From Spirochaetaceae bacterium (lineage in GTDB: Bacteria > Spirochaetota > Spirochaetia > SZUA-6 > Fen-1364), in the NCBI GenBank assembly GCA_003141795.1, contig PLNO01000188.1:1-14168 (forward strand): a DNA stretch of 14,168 nucleotides. Direction: 5' to 3'. Below the pieces are notes generated by a model. The model made no database searches. It was not told the DNA's origin and saw only the letters and a list, made by a program, of their open reading frames with translations. Made by a program: the position numbers and the translations under genes. How positions within the stretch are numbered: the first letter of the stretch is position 1; the number at the start of each line of letters is the position of its first letter. Positions 12,964 to 14,168 of this stretch are shown in pieces.

Positions 12964-12992
12964 GTGATAGCACACACAACGGAGAATTGACA
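12964..12992. promoter_or_regulatory. Shared control region of the amidohydrolase and psuK genes
   Basis: On the plus strand, a perfect -35 TTGACA (12987-12992) faces psuK, but 17-18 bases on lies only GCATCG/CATCGT, a poor -10. On the minus strand, TGCTATCAC (12972-12964) resembles an extended -10 for the amidohydrolase gene, without a matching -35. Both readings are tentative. The 63-base gap leaves little room for separate control sites. Confidence 0.35.
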
Positions 12993-13014
12993 GAGACCCG
13001 ACCTGTGGAGCATC

Positions 13015-13851
13015 GTGGCCACCATGATCAAGGTCGTGGGGGCAGTTGCCGTGGACATGGTCGCCGTGCGGGATCGCTTTCTCGACGGCACGAGCAATCC
13101 ATCGGACATCCGTTTCGGGCTGGGCGGGGTGGGCTACCGGATATTCAGCAACCTGGAGACGCCGAAGCTCTTCATAACGGCGCTCGCCGATGACCCCATT
13201 TCCCGCTGGGCCCGGGAGGCACTGGAAACGGACGGGGACGTCGCGTTGCAGTTGGTGAGATCCAAGGATGCCCGTCCTCCGCTGTACCTCGCGCTCATGG
13301 AGAGCGGCAGCCTGAAGGTCGCGGCCTCGGATTTCCGCATCGTCGAGCAATCCCTGTCGATCGACTTCGTGACGAAGAGCATCGGCGAACCCGGGCCCGA
13401 TGACTACCTCGTGCTCGATGCGAACCTCTCCCCGGCGCTGCTTTCGCGCCTCATCGAGCTTTACGCGGGGCACACACGGCTGGTGTTCGAGCCGGTGTCC
13501 GTGGAAAAGGCGGCACGGCATGGCGACGCTTTGCGCGACATCTTTCTGATGACGCCGACGGGGGAGGAGCTGGCATCCCTCTGCCACGGTGATGTCGGGA
13601 GCTACATGAAATCCCGGCGGATCGGGGCCATCCTCGAAACGCGCGGCCATGAGGGCGCCGTCCTCTACAGCGGTGGAAGCCGTCAGGAGTTTCCGCCGGC
13701 CACCGTCGTGAAGGCCGCCGATACCACGGGTGCAGGCGACCTGCTCCTGTCTCAAATCCTCACGCTGCTGCACGGAGGAACGGATCTGGCGGATGCCGTG
13801 CGCGGGGGAATGCGCGCCGTGGAGGAACGCCTCCAGAAGGGGGACGTGTGA
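13015..13851 (+). CDS. psuK: PfkB-family kinase, probable pseudouridine kinase
   Basis: The 278-residue protein fits the PfkB/ribokinase family: an N-terminal strand VVGAVAVD, an early GGVGYRIFSNL substrate segment, and the C-terminal signature DTTGAGD with catalytic Asp242. The following residues are LLLS, where AF or similar is usual. Its stop overlaps the psuG start by four bases. That coupling makes pseudouridine the likely substrate: the kinase forms pseudouridine 5'-phosphate for PsuG. Two starts are possible: GTG 13015 with GGAG four bases upstream, or ATG 13024 in the same frame, which would be near-leaderless from the TTGACA at 12987. Without the neighbour, another nucleoside or sugar kinase would be an equal call. 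Confidence 0.82.
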   Translation: MATMIKVVGAVAVDMVAVRDRFLDGTSNPSDIRFGLGGVGYRIFSNLETPKLFITALADDPISRWAREALETDGDVALQLVRSKDARPPLYLALMESGSLKVAASDFRIVEQSLSIDFVTKSIGEPGPDDYLVLDANLSPALLSRLIELYAGHTRLVFEPVSVEKAARHGDALRDIFLMTPTGEELASLCHGDVGSYMKSRRIGAILETRGHEGAVLYSGGSRQEFPPATVVKAADTTGAGDLLLSQILTLLHGGTDLADAVRGGMRAVEERLQKGDV

Positions 13852-14168
13852 ACGATCGTCTGCGTGTGTCTACTGAGGTTTCCGAAGCCCTGGCCGCGGG
13901 ACGGCCCGTGGTGGCGTTCGAATCGACGATCATCAGCCACGGCATGCCGTACCCGCGCAACGTGGAGACGGCGATGACCGCCGAAGCCATCGCCCGTGAG
14001 AAAGGCGCCGTGCCCGCAACGATCGCGCTCCTGGACGGACGGATCGCCGTGGGCTTGAGCCGTGATGAGGTCGAGCGGCTGGCCCACGAAACCGACGTGC
14101 TCAAGGTGTCCCGACGGGATCTCTCCTGGGCACTCGCGACGGGGCGCACCGGCGCGACCACGGTGAGC
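13848..14168 (+). CDS. psuG: Pseudouridine-5'-phosphate glycosidase, first 107 residues (3' end beyond window)
   Basis: PsuG reversibly splits pseudouridine 5'-phosphate into uracil and ribose 5-phosphate, breaking a C-C glycosidic bond. The start GTG 13848 overlaps the psuK stop (GTGA). The visible part carries family-diagnostic segments: VVAFESTIISHGMPYPRNVET (its Glu25 is the conserved one), GAVPATIALLDGRIAVGL, KVSRRDL and TGRTGATTV. The lysine that forms the covalent intermediate lies beyond the window. Together psuK and psuG recycle pseudouridine from RNA turnover, giving uracil and ribose 5-phosphate. Recognition is secure despite truncation. Confidence 0.95.
   Translation, partial: MNDRLRVSTEVSEALAAGRPVVAFESTIISHGMPYPRNVETAMTAEAIAREKGAVPATIALLDGRIAVGLSRDEVERLAHETDVLKVSRRDLSWALATGRTGATTVS

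Overview
The window is about 14.2 kb of dense, GC-rich bacterial DNA. The source is a diderm (Gram-negative type) organism, because three products look like exported outer-membrane or surface proteins with signal peptides. The C-terminal repeats of the caspase-like protein resemble the surface-repeat family known from Leptospira. The sigma factor / ActD-like / caspase gene cluster also recalls spirochaetes and myxobacteria. A GC-rich spirochaete is my best guess, but it is only a guess. There are no rRNA, tRNA, CRISPR, insertion-sequence or phage genes, and no gene-free stretch longer than about 135 bases.

Layout: (1) The 5' part of a pyruvate kinase gene on the minus strand and a membrane-anchored MutS-family ATPase on the plus strand diverge from an 82-bp gap. 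Two back-to-back promoters in that gap appear to make leaderless transcripts. (2) A mannitol-dehydrogenase-family polyol dehydrogenase runs convergently into the MutS-like gene, and one perfect palindrome contains both stop codons. (3) A small predicted outer-membrane protein lies on the minus strand. (4) Bases 4258-8408 form a tight plus-strand operon: ECF sigma factor, single-pass membrane protein resembling an anti-sigma factor, exported caspase-like protease fused to a glycine zipper and surface repeats, and a small exported membrane protein. (5) A minus-strand pair encodes a 2TM-domain protein and a membrane-anchored DUF4097-type beta-repeat protein. (6) A xylulokinase-type FGGY sugar kinase has a strong promoter whose spacer is a perfect dyad. 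(7) A minus-strand amidohydrolase of the D-aminoacylase type comes next. (8) Divergent from it is a PfkB-family kinase overlapping the start of pseudouridine-5'-phosphate glycosidase (psuK-psuG), cut by the window end.

The metabolic genes (polyol dehydrogenase, xylulokinase, pseudouridine degradation, pyruvate kinase) would feed scavenged sugars, polyols and nucleosides into central carbon metabolism. The operon at 4258-8408 is the most unusual part. It looks like an envelope signalling or stress unit in which a sigma factor, its likely membrane regulator, a caspase-like protease outside the cytoplasm and a partner envelope protein are made together. What it senses and what the protease cuts cannot be read from the sequence.
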